Below are positions 1 through 6,542 of a stretch of 64,000 bases of DNA, one piece after another. The position numbers and the translations under genes were made by a program. Origin of the DNA: an uncultured Bacteroidales bacterium (GTDB lineage Bacteria > Bacteroidota > Bacteroidia > Bacteroidales > ML635J-15); NCBI GenBank assembly GCA_937899245.1, contig CALDKB010000042.1, positions 41,721-105,720 of the forward strand, given 5' to 3'. Within the stretch, counting starts at the first letter, position 1; the number at the start of each line of letters is the position of its first letter. The notes under the pieces were generated by a model. The model made no database searches. It was not told the origin of the DNA and saw only the letters and a list, made by a program, of their open reading frames with translations.

Positions 1-1240
1 ATAAATTCTTATCGCTTTCATATGTTACTTTTTTATCAAAGACTTCGTAGCCTTGGTCGTAGAACGATAAAAATTCATTATAATCTGCAAAGTAGTTCAA
101 ATCCTTATACATTGCATATTGTTTCTTTTTATTTACTTCATCAACAAGGAATTGTGTTCCTTTGTTATAGCAAAAAATATAATCGGAATAACTTTTAAAG
201 TATATGCTGCATTTTTCCCATTCATAGCCTTTTTTGTATTTTGTGAAATTGAAAGAGTGCCCATCTAGATATTGCGAGTTTAATGTCATGCTGTCTGCAT
301 AAATAATGAGGTCGGTACAATTGTATAAGGGCAAAAACATAGGTCCATAAACTAAACCATTATAACCATCCTTCAGTTTTACTTTCCTGAATACAATGCT
401 ATTATCGTAAAAACCAAGTTTGTCCTCATAGTGAATCTGACTTAGGTCTGACAAAACCTTGGCCTCGCTTACCGGAACTTTCAAGTTGAAACTCAAATCC
501 AAATATGAATATTTTTTACTGCCACCAATGTAGCCATCAAACTGAGTTTCACTATAATATGCAGCACTTCTGTCTGTCCATGATTCATATTTTATAGGGA
601 ACTGCTCGTTCTCGGCATCATAAGAGCCTTTGGTTATCCTTATTCGTTTATTGTTAATTACCAGACTTATGTTTTCCCTGCAAATGGAATCGAAAATATA
701 TGCGGATAGTGTTTGAAGCCGAGTATCATGTTCGCTAGTCTTTTCATACTCTCCCTTGGTGCACCATTTGTTAAAGTCACGTGTAATAATAGCATATAGG
801 TATCCTTTGTCCGTTCCTATTTCTTTCGACCGCTTTTCTTTTTCCATTTTCTTTTGCTGTTCTTCTTTTTCGCGTTGAATATCAACACTGGTCTTAAGTT
901 TCGCAGCCGCTTTCAAGTCATTGTCCATGCGTTTTTTTAAACTTTCCATCTGACTTGTTGACATTACATTTACCTTGGTCAATATAAGCATACCGGCAAA
1001 GTTGTTAAATGATTCTTCGTCATATACCTTACCTGTGAATATTGCCATAGTATATTGGTCGGTAAAGTTGAGATTTTTAGGATTTTCTGTATTATGGTTT
1101 AATATACAGTAGTACTTTTCCGCCAGTTCGTGAACCTTTTTCTGATAGGCGGTCTTTTCCTCTTCCTGAGCAAATGTGTTAACACTAAAAAGAATAAGCG
1201 TTAAACATATTAAAACACGCACAATAATATTTTTTTTCAT
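1..1240 (-). CDS. Exported protein of unknown function (3' end outside window)
   Basis: An uninterrupted reading frame runs leftward from the ATG at 1238-1240 to the window edge, giving about 413 N-terminal residues; the C-terminus is missing. It starts MKKNIIVRVLICL and continues through a hydrophobic stretch to an FAQ signal-peptidase-I-like site near residue 26, so the protein is probably exported. Residues about 115-155 are a Lys/Glu/Gln-rich, coiled-coil-like stretch. The rest is rich in Tyr, Asp and Lys with alternating beta-like patterns. I do not recognise a family. It lies 18 bp downstream of the lipoprotein gene at 1259-2005 in the same direction, so the two are probably co-transcribed. 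Confidence 0.75.
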   Translation of the reverse strand, partial: MKKNIIVRVLICLTLILFSVNTFAQEEEKTAYQKKVHELAEKYYCILNHNTENPKNLNFTDQYTMAIFTGKVYDEESFNNFAGMLILTKVNVMSTSQMESLKKRMDNDLKAAAKLKTSVDIQREKEEQQKKMEKEKRSKEIGTDKGYLYAIITRDFNKWCTKGEYEKTSEHDTRLQTLSAYIFDSICRENISLVINNKRIRITKGSYDAENEQFPIKYESWTDRSAAYYSETQFDGYIGGSKKYSYLDLSFNLKVPVSEAKVLSDLSQIHYEDKLGFYDNSIVFRKVKLKDGYNGLVYGPMFLPLYNCTDLIIYADSMTLNSQYLDGHSFNFTKYKKGYEWEKCSIYFKSYSDYIFCYNKGTQFLVDEVNKKKQYAMYKDLNYFADYNEFLSFYDQGYEVFDKKVTYESDKNL

Positions 1241-1258
1241 CTTTATATCTCCTATTTA

Positions 1259-2005
1259 TTAGTAATACACTGGACGTACTGTTAGTCCTCGTTCACGGGT
1301 ATTATCGTCAACATACCCTTCGTCCATGTCAAAACCTTCCTGATATACTCTATGAACATATGCACTATATGAAGCTCCAGATATAATTGAGCTAGTCCAG
1401 TACTCACCACAATAACCTTCACAATAATGTTTATTACCGGAAACACTTCCTGCAGCAGGAAGAAAAATACTATTACCATTTGGACCTGTAACCAGAAGAC
1501 CCTCAATTCCGTTCCGTTCCGTCCATTTGTTAGAACATTCATCTATCAATTCATTCATTTCTGCATCGGTAGGCATACGCCATTTCTTGCCCCAGTTCAC
1601 AGTTGCAGCATCATCATTTGCTTCAAGTACAGTTCTGGTATCTATAAATTCATTAACTCCCCAAAATTTGTCGTCACAGTATTTGGTAAGTTTACCATCA
1701 CTGTTACTCCAATGATAATTACTCCATTCATAAGTATTCTTAGGAGAGGTTTCTCCCCACGCAAAGTAACTACCGTAGTCTTCTGGTGAATCTGCTCCTA
1801 CATTGCAAGTCGCCCATAAAGTGCCACTTGGCAATCCTAAATCAACATATTCATGATTTGGAATTTCTTCGACTTGTTCATTTCCTGCTTTGCCAACAGA
1901 TTCATTCTTTGTAATACTACTGCTATTACCATTTCCGCACGAAAAGCATATTAATCCCATGGCTGCTAATGCCACAATAAATCCTAAAAATTTAAAAGTT
2001 CTCAT
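1259..2005 (-). CDS. FISUMP-like domain lipoprotein
   Basis: A 248-residue predicted lipoprotein. Residues 1-23 form a signal peptide ending in a Cys-Phe-Ser-Cys segment; Cys23 is the likely lipidated residue, followed by a Gly/Asn/Ser-rich linker typical of surface-exposed Bacteroidetes lipoproteins. From about residue 53 the phrase VDLGLPSGTLWATCNVGA opens a domain very common in Bacteroidales secreted proteins and related to the Fibrobacter major paralogous (FISUMP) domain. It continues through WGKKWRMPTDAEMNEL and ends with LTVRPVYY. The molecular role of this domain is unknown; surface display or adhesion is a guess. A weak -7-like box (TTATTTTG on the minus strand) lies at 2042-2049. 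Confidence 0.85.
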   Translation of the reverse strand: MRTFKFLGFIVALAAMGLICFSCGNGNSSSITKNESVGKAGNEQVEEIPNHEYVDLGLPSGTLWATCNVGADSPEDYGSYFAWGETSPKNTYEWSNYHWSNSDGKLTKYCDDKFWGVNEFIDTRTVLEANDDAATVNWGKKWRMPTDAEMNELIDECSNKWTERNGIEGLLVTGPNGNSIFLPAAGSVSGNKHYCEGYCGEYWTSSIISGASYSAYVHRVYQEGFDMDEGYVDDNTRERGLTVRPVYY

Positions 2006-2147
2006 TTCCTTATTTCAGTTTATAAGTTATACATTTTTTTGCAAAATAAACATTTCAAAATGCCAAAGTATGGCAGTATTAAATTTTTATGACAAAAAAT
2101 TTGATTGTCAAAATAAATTCATACGAAGTAAAACCTATCATTTTTCA

Positions 2148-2258
2148 TGTTGCACATTTTACCCCGAATTTGTTGCAAATTTTACCACAAGGGGATTTAC
2201 GATTTACGAATTACGATTGACGATTGAGCTGACAAGATGCAAAGGGATTTACGATTGA
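2148..2258. repeat. Short degenerate direct repeats in an intergenic gap
   Basis: The roughly 290-bp gap between the lipoprotein gene and the toxin-antitoxin promoter holds two kinds of short repeat. A 16-bp unit of the form TGTTGCAmATTTTACC occurs at 2148-2163 and 2171-2186. From 2193 a heptamer-like unit (gatttac / gaattac / gattgac) is iterated several times, and a fragment of it recurs at 2245-2258. No gene is evident here; open frames across it have no coding character. Confidence 0.5.
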
Positions 2259-2297
2259 GTATAATTTGATTTTCAATATTTTCATAAAAGCTATTGT

Positions 2298-2323
2298 TAT
2301 TTCACGAAATAGCAGTAACTTTG
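2298..2323 (+). promoter_or_regulatory. Promoter with embedded palindrome for the GNAT toxin-antitoxin pair
   Basis: TAACTTTG at 2316-2323 matches the Bacteroidetes -7 consensus TAnnTTTG, with a TTG at 2294-2296 about 19 bp upstream as a -33 element. Between them lies the palindrome TATTTC-AC-GAAATA (2298-2311), well placed for autorepression by an antitoxin complex. Transcription would begin just before the ATG at 2348, which excludes the longer upstream frame. Confidence 0.55.
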
Positions 2324-2347
2324 TCTCGAACAAAAAAAGGTACAACT

Positions 2348-2524
2348 ATGGCATTGGCAATAAAAGCAATTCCTACGCTCTATGGCGATGAAGCCCGTCG
2401 TTTCCGTGATATGGCAGACGATGCAGAACGCGATTATGATTTGCGCCCCAAGCGAAACATAAAGGAAGACCCGCGCTATCTTGCCATGCTCAAAATCTTG
2501 GCACAGTCGAACATTAACTATTGA
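2348..2524 (+). CDS. Small antitoxin-like partner of GNAT toxin
   Basis: A 58-residue protein starting MALAIKAIPTLYGD and ending at a TGA that overlaps the TTG start of the next gene. It is highly charged (EARRFRDMADDAERDYDLRPKRN) with no membrane segment. It does not resemble the DUF1778/RHH antitoxins that usually accompany GNAT toxins. I infer an antitoxin role from its size, its position directly upstream of an acetyltransferase, the overlapping stop and start, and the palindromic promoter. The start at 2348 follows the -7 box at 2316-2323 and is preferred over upstream codons. Confidence 0.6.
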   Translation: MALAIKAIPTLYGDEARRFRDMADDAERDYDLRPKRNIKEDPRYLAMLKILAQSNINY

Positions 2525-3153
2525 AAGCAACAATGGTCTTTCTCGAAGAAAATTGTGCCATAAATGTGCTTTCAAGCGAAATTCTTGCTGAATCTCACCC
2601 ATTTCTATGTGGTGATGAAGATATGGATGAATTTTTCCGAAAAGATGCACTAGACTACATTCATTACCACATGGGGAAGTCGTATTGCTTTAGAATGAAA
2701 AACGACCTGAAAACAATTGTAGCTTGCTTTACCGTATCAAACGACAGCATTCGCATTTACGATTTGCCAAGCAGTAGGCGAAATGCAATGTGGGGAATAA
2801 CAAACCGAGAGAAAATGTTAACTCGTTATCCGGGTGTGCTTATCGGTCGGTTGGCTGTTTCTTCTGATTTTTCAGGCAAAGGTATTGGTTCCGAAGTATT
2901 GGATTTTATTAGAATGTGGTTTCTTGATGATGCCAATAAGACAGGATGCAGATTTGCCATTGTCGATGCGAAAAATGAAGCAGGAGTATTGGAGTTTTAC
3001 AAGCGGAACGGTTTCAAGTTTTTGTTTTCCCGCGAAATCGATGAAGATTTTTATACTGTACCACCCAAGGACGGTCAAGAACGCACCGAAAGACAAAATA
3101 ACCCACGAAAATTACGGACTAGACTGATGTTTTGTGATTTGTTAAATGAATAA
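2521..3153 (+). CDS. GNAT-family N-acetyltransferase, probable toxin
   Basis: A GNAT acetyltransferase of about 210 residues (206 if the ATG at 2533 is used rather than the overlapping TTG at 2521). The acetyl-CoA-binding motif A is visible as LIGRLAVSSDFSGKGIGSEV at about residues 105-124, with the Q/RxxGxG-type turn SGKGIG. Motif B follows (GCRFAIVDAKN, EFYKRNGFKF). GNAT proteins paired with a small upstream gene are often type II toxins (TacT/AtaT type) that acetylate charged aminoacyl-tRNA; that is the likely role here but is inferred. A housekeeping acetyltransferase remains possible. It is translationally coupled to the 58-residue upstream protein. Confidence 0.75.
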   Translation: MKATMVFLEENCAINVLSSEILAESHPFLCGDEDMDEFFRKDALDYIHYHMGKSYCFRMKNDLKTIVACFTVSNDSIRIYDLPSSRRNAMWGITNREKMLTRYPGVLIGRLAVSSDFSGKGIGSEVLDFIRMWFLDDANKTGCRFAIVDAKNEAGVLEFYKRNGFKFLFSREIDEDFYTVPPKDGQERTERQNNPRKLRTRLMFCDLLNE

Positions 3154-3158
3154 TATTT

Positions 3159-3305
3159 ATGCTTGCAACAGTAACAAATAATAGCATCGCAATAAAACCT
3201 AGGAGAACAAACAAATGCTCTGACATGCCAGCCAATTGCAGGCCATTCGAAGATTTTGCAGTCGCTTTGAAAAATGCAGTAAAGCAGCACTATGAAAAGA
3301 TATAG
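3159..3305 (+). CDS. 48-residue antitoxin-like small protein
   Basis: A 48-codon frame starts 5 bp after the GNAT stop and overlaps the first 14 bases of the ParE-like frame downstream. It contains IAIKPRRTN, MPANCRPFEDFA and a helical tail ending in Lys-Ile. Its small size, charge and overlap with a ParE-type toxin are typical of an antitoxin, but no named antitoxin fold (RHH, AbrB, Phd) is obvious by eye. It probably shares the transcript that starts near 2330. Confidence 0.5.
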   Translation: MLATVTNNSIAIKPRRTNKCSDMPANCRPFEDFAVALKNAVKQHYEKI

Positions 3306-3603
3306 GCTCGTTGTTACTGACAATGTTTGGAATAACTTGGCTGAAATCACCCAATATATAACTTCGGTAGCTTCAGAAAATCTGGCTATGAAATATACCG
3401 ACCAATTGCTTGATGAAATAAGAGAACTCTCAAATCCTTTGCTTGCTGATGCTATGCAGTTTTCGCAGTGGTAAACAGCAAAGCAACTTCATCCACAAGC
3501 AAAACGCCTGATTACAAAAAATAGAAAATGGAATATTATCTTCCATATCGATGGTCAATTTGTTGTGATTGATGGGATTATAGCCACATCTAATTTGCAT
3601 TAG
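3292..3603 (+). pseudogene. ParE/RelE-type toxin split by an in-frame TAA
   Basis: From ATG 3292 the frame reads 60 residues (MKRYRLVVTDNVWNNLAEI..) and hits TAA at 3472-3474. The same frame then stays open for another 42 codons to TAG at 3601-3603 and reads like the C-terminal half of a RelE/ParE toxin (KRLITKNRKWNIIFHID, then VVIDGII). The two halves together have the length (about 103 residues) and layout of the family. The simplest reading is a nonsense mutation, perhaps CAA to TAA, that inactivated the toxin. A sequencing error cannot be excluded. Confidence 0.75.
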
Positions 3604-3605
3604 TT

Positions 3606-3845
3606 TTATTTTGTCCTGTTTTCGGTTTGCAGAGAAATTGTCAATTTCTCCGAGCATTCTCTCAAGAAATCGTGTCCAAGCAGTTCTGAGATTTTTATCA
3701 GCAAGGCAAGGTCGATGCTCGGCTTTTTCAGCATCTTGTAGGTATTGCTGCGGTCGGAATGTATGGCGGTGGCAAACCAGGTGACCGTCCGTCCCTGTCG
3801 TTTCAATTCCTGCCTTATCATATTTCCGATGTGAAATTCTTGCAT
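3606..3845 (-). CDS. Small XRE-like helix-turn-helix protein
   Basis: About 79 residues from the ATG at 3845 (MQEFHIGNMIRQELKRQ). Residues about 6-60 look like a lambda-repressor/XRE-type HTH: HIGNMIRQELKRQGRTVTWF, a second helix around HSDRSNTYKML, then LLIKISELLGHDF. Small proteins of this pattern are common in Bacteroidales and often regulate adjacent accessory genes. The frame could start at 3863, but a -7-like box (TAAAATTTG on the minus strand, 3861-3869) lies over that position, favouring 3845. It is convergent with the broken ParE gene, with only 2 bp between the stops. Confidence 0.65.
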   Translation of the reverse strand: MQEFHIGNMIRQELKRQGRTVTWFATAIHSDRSNTYKMLKKPSIDLALLIKISELLGHDFLRECSEKLTISLQTENRTK

Positions 3846-3904
3846 AAAAAAAGTCGTGAGCAAATTTTATCTTCTTGGAAGGCCTGGAAAACCCGAAAAA
3901 TCAA

Positions 3905-3933
3905 TAAAAAGCCCACGACACAAGGTCGCGAGC
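3905..3933 (-). terminator. Hairpin plus T-run on the minus strand
   Basis: On the minus strand GCTCGCGAC and GTCGTGGGC form a 9-bp stem (with wobble pairs) around a 5-nt loop at 3911-3933, followed by five T residues. It lies about 60 bp upstream of the HTH gene and downstream of a -7 box at 4066-4073, so it would end a short leader or small RNA. Confidence 0.45.
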
Positions 3934-4065
3934 GTTTCACTTCTATTGATTTTTCTTAAAAAATTTCCAGTTTTACCAAGAAAAATAGTTAGTTAAACGC
4001 TATCTTGCTGTATGTTAAATGTTATGTTCTTCTTCCTGTTTCGTAAAATTTTATGGTTAACGGGG

Positions 4066-4073
4066 CAAAAGTA
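4066..4073 (-). promoter_or_regulatory. Minus-strand -7 box upstream of the HTH gene
   Basis: TACTTTTG on the minus strand matches the Bacteroidetes -7 box exactly. It points leftward toward the terminator-like hairpin at 3905-3933 with no start codon in between. The remainder of the 3846-4140 gap shows no coding region. Confidence 0.4.
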
Positions 4074-4140
4074 AGGAAAAATATAGAATGTGTGAAGTTG
4101 AGAGAAGAAAATTTATTTTAAATTATTCCGCTATAAGTTT

Positions 4141-4148
4141 TATTTTTG
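4141..4148 (+). promoter_or_regulatory. pheS promoter -7 box
   Basis: TATTTTTG matches TAnnTTTG and sits 16 bp upstream of the pheS ATG, implying a very short 5' leader with no room for a T-box or attenuator. Confidence 0.5.
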
Positions 4149-4164
4149 CAAAAATTTTACATCG

Positions 4165-5184
4165 ATGTTAGACCGTATTAGAAAAATAAGCGAGGAGGTT
4201 GCAAATTTCGCACCCAAGGCAATTGAAGAAGTTGAAGATTTCAGAATTAAATACTTGTCGAAGAAGGGCTTGATACCTGCTTTGTTCGACGATTTCAGGA
4301 ATGTTCCCGCCGAACAGAAAAAGGAAGTGGGACAGCAGATTAATGTTCTGAAGCAAACAGCTTTGGCTAAGCTTGAAGAACTCAAGGCTTCGTTGCTTGT
4401 TAATTCCGATAACAAAGTAGTTCTAGATTTAAGTCGTCCTGGCGATCCTTTTAATTTGGGTTCACGCCATCCGCTTTCAATAGTACGTAACGAAATAGTG
4501 AACATTTTCAGCAAAATAGGTTTTACATTGAACGAAAGTCAAGAAATAGAAGATGATGCACACTGCTTCGAGAAGATGAACTTCCCTCCCGACCATCCGG
4601 CACGCGACATGCAGGACACTTTCTTCATCTCGTCGGATATGAATGTGCTGCTCCGCACCCACACTTCGTCGGGACAGTCGCGCGAAATGGAAACCATGGC
4701 TCCGCCAATCCGCAGCCTTTCACCGGGACGAGTTTTCCGTAACGAGGCTATTTCGGCACGTGCACACTGCCAGTTCCATCAGATTGAAGGTTTGTATGTT
4801 GACAAGAATGTATCGTTTGCTGACCTTAAGCAGACACTTGATTACTTTGCCAAGGAAATGTTTGGTGAAAAGTCTCAAATTCGTATGCGTCCTTCGTATT
4901 TTCCTTTTACTGAGCCTTCGGCAGAAGTTGATGTAAGCTGTTCGCTTTGCGGAGGCAAGGGCTGTAATGTTTGCAAGGGCAGTGGTTGGCTTGAAATTCT
5001 TGGCTGCGGAATGGTTCATCCTAATGTTTTCAAGGCTGCCGGAATAGATCCTGAAGTTTATTCAGGTTTTGCTTTTGGTATGGGTATCGAACGTATTGCA
5101 ATGTTGCGTTTCGGAGTAAAGGATTTGAGATTGTTCTTCGAGAATGATATTAGGTTCTTAGAGCAGTTCGTAGCAGCGTACTAA
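4165..5184 (+). CDS. pheS: Phenylalanine--tRNA ligase alpha subunit
   Basis: A 339-residue protein, the normal length for bacterial PheS. It charges tRNA-Phe with phenylalanine as an alpha2-beta2 enzyme in the cytoplasm. The N-terminal coiled-coil domain (about 1-80) is followed by the class II catalytic core: HPLSIVRNEI, the motif-2 region (RTHTSSGQSREM, RVFRNEAISARAHCQFHQIE), a Cys-rich insert (CSLCGGKGCNVCKGSGW) and motif 3 (FAFGMGIERIAMLRFG). The pheT subunit is not adjacent, which is common in Bacteroidetes. Its promoter is at 4141-4148. Confidence 0.97.
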   Translation: MLDRIRKISEEVANFAPKAIEEVEDFRIKYLSKKGLIPALFDDFRNVPAEQKKEVGQQINVLKQTALAKLEELKASLLVNSDNKVVLDLSRPGDPFNLGSRHPLSIVRNEIVNIFSKIGFTLNESQEIEDDAHCFEKMNFPPDHPARDMQDTFFISSDMNVLLRTHTSSGQSREMETMAPPIRSLSPGRVFRNEAISARAHCQFHQIEGLYVDKNVSFADLKQTLDYFAKEMFGEKSQIRMRPSYFPFTEPSAEVDVSCSLCGGKGCNVCKGSGWLEILGCGMVHPNVFKAAGIDPEVYSGFAFGMGIERIAMLRFGVKDLRLFFENDIRFLEQFVAAY

Positions 5185-5194
5185 TGTTTAATTG

Positions 5195-5305
5195 GGCTAA
5201 AAGAAGAAAAGGCTGAAAGGCTAAAAGCCAATAAAAAAGTCTTTTGCCCTTCTTATTTTCAAATCGTTAGGACTTCAAGCCTTCTTGCCTTCAAGCCTTT
5301 TAGCC
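5195..5305. repeat. Left inverted-repeat element flanking the four-helix-bundle gene
   Basis: A purine-rich arm with repeated ggctaaaag / ggctgaaag units (5195-5229) faces a complementary pyrimidine-rich arm with repeated cttcaagcc / ccttttagcc units (5273-5305). Together they can fold into a long imperfect stem. A closely related element lies on the other side of the gene at 5659-5733. Confidence 0.65.
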
Positions 5306-5319
5306 ACAAAGTATAAACT

Positions 5320-5664
5320 ATGAGTAATTTTGAATCTCTAATTATATGGAATAATGCAAGAGTCATCGTAAATAAAATATACAGGATGATGGAAAAGCAT
5401 AAGGATTTTGGTTTTAGAGATCAAATTCAGAGAGCTGCGATATCAATAATGAACAACATAGCCGAAGGAAAAGATTGCGGTTCCGATAAAGCATTTATCC
5501 GTTATCTTTATATTGCCAAAGGCAGTTGCGCAGAAGTCAAAAGTATGCTATATCTTTGTGAGGATTTAGAAATATGCGATAAAAATGAAGCAGAAGAACT
5601 TCGAAATTTAGTTGAAGATCAATTACATGCAATCCAAAAATTCATATCATATCTCAAGGGTTGA
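5320..5664 (+). CDS. Four-helix-bundle protein (23S rRNA intervening-sequence family)
   Basis: A 114-residue all-helical protein (MSNFESLIIWNNARVIVNKI..) with the family's conserved QIQRAAISIMNNIAEG segment at about residues 36-51. Then come FIRYLYIAKGSCAEVKS and a last long helix. Proteins of this family were first seen encoded in intervening sequences within 23S rRNA genes. They assemble as helical bundles, and their function is unclear. Here the gene is bracketed by two stem-forming repeats (5195-5305 and 5659-5733), as an IVS would be, but no rRNA is present. Its 3' end overlaps the start of the hydrolase frame. Confidence 0.88.
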   Translation: MSNFESLIIWNNARVIVNKIYRMMEKHKDFGFRDQIQRAAISIMNNIAEGKDCGSDKAFIRYLYIAKGSCAEVKSMLYLCEDLEICDKNEAEELRNLVEDQLHAIQKFISYLKG

Positions 5665-6490
5665 AAGGCTAAAAGAAGAAAAGGCTAAAAGACAAAGAGT
5701 CTTCGAGCCTTCAAGCCTTCAAGCCTTCAAGCCACTTTTCCTCCTCCACGGTCTCTTCGATTGCTCCCTTTCCTGGAAACCCATCGCCGACCAGCTATCC
5801 GACAGGTTCGATGTACATCTCCTTCCCCTCCGCAACCACCGCGATGCAAAGCGTTATCCATCAATGTCGTTTGACGAGATGGCCGATGACATAAAGAAAT
5901 ATGCCGATGAAAACAAAATCGGGAAATTCTACCTTGTAGGTCATTCGCTAGGCGGTAAGACAGCAATGAGGTTTGCACAAAAATATCCCCAGATGCTCGA
6001 AAAGTTTGTCGCAGTTGATATTTCACCCTGCCGCGGAAATTCTTTGGTTGAGTATAATGCAATAATTACCAATCTTTTAAATCAAGTATTAGCTTTAAAA
6101 AATTTACCACTTTCCGATTATCACTGTCTTTCGGATTTTGCTGCCGGAATAAAAGATTTTGATGACGATACAAAGCGTGCAATAATAGGCAATATAAATT
6201 TTGACGGACAAAAATTTTCATGGTTTCTAAATATAGACGCTATTTTCAATAATTTTGACAAGTTGACTGGCGGTTTTGAAGTTGATGATTTTATCAATAG
6301 CAAAATAAATGTTCCAGTATTGTTTATTAAAGCCGAAAATTCTGAATTTTTACCAAAATCCGATTTCAAGGCAATAGAATATATATTTCCAAATAGTGGG
6401 ATAGTTGAGATTTCAGGATGCACGCATAGAATTCATTTGGAAAAGCCACAAATTCTTTCTGACGAGATAAGAAAATTCTTGTCAAAATAA
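5612..6490 (+). CDS. Alpha/beta hydrolase with an N-terminus replaced by repeat DNA
   Basis: An alpha/beta-fold hydrolase of the YbfF-like esterase type. Visible motifs are the oxyanion loop (LFLLHGLFDCSLSW), the nucleophile elbow VGHSLGGK, and a C-terminal catalytic His in GCTHRIHLEKP. The natural first residues, normally a short beta-hairpin before the HG motif, are missing. The frame upstream of the oxyanion loop is the right-hand repeat (5659-5733) and the end of the four-helix-bundle gene. No ATG exists in frame between the repeat and the catalytic domain, so translation must begin inside the upstream gene (5612 or 5627) or the gene is 5'-truncated. Substrate unknown. Confidence 0.75.
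   Translation: MKINYMQSKNSYHISRVERLKEEKAKRQRVFEPSSLQAFKPLFLLHGLFDCSLSWKPIADQLSDRFDVHLLPLRNHRDAKRYPSMSFDEMADDIKKYADENKIGKFYLVGHSLGGKTAMRFAQKYPQMLEKFVAVDISPCRGNSLVEYNAIITNLLNQVLALKNLPLSDYHCLSDFAAGIKDFDDDTKRAIIGNINFDGQKFSWFLNIDAIFNNFDKLTGGFEVDDFINSKINVPVLFIKAENSEFLPKSDFKAIEYIFPNSGIVEISGCTHRIHLEKPQILSDEIRKFLSK
5659..5733. repeat. Right inverted-repeat element flanking the four-helix-bundle gene
   Basis: A purine-rich arm with ggctaaaag units (5666-5691) is followed by a complementary arm with three to four ccttcaagcc units (5700-5733). It is related to the element at 5195-5305. It is read through in the hydrolase frame as a Lys/Glu/Arg-rich stretch unlike any hydrolase N-terminus. Confidence 0.65.
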
Positions 6491-6515
6491 TATTCCATTT
6501 TGTTTCATTTTACGT

Positions 6516-6523
6516 TATCTTCG
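6516..6523 (+). promoter_or_regulatory. fumC promoter -7 box
   Basis: TATCTTCG differs from TAnnTTTG at one position and lies 19 bp upstream of the fumC ATG; a TTTG occurs at 6499-6502. Confidence 0.4.
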
Positions 6524-6542
6524 CATTGCTAAAAAAATTGCT

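Noticed and set aside
1890..2258. + strand 122-codon frame
   Set aside because: It lies antisense to the lipoprotein gene and across repeat DNA, with no motif or promoter.
3472..3474. TAA as a reassigned sense codon
   Set aside because: All intact genes in the window use TAA normally as a stop, so recoding is not supported; a nonsense mutation is simpler.
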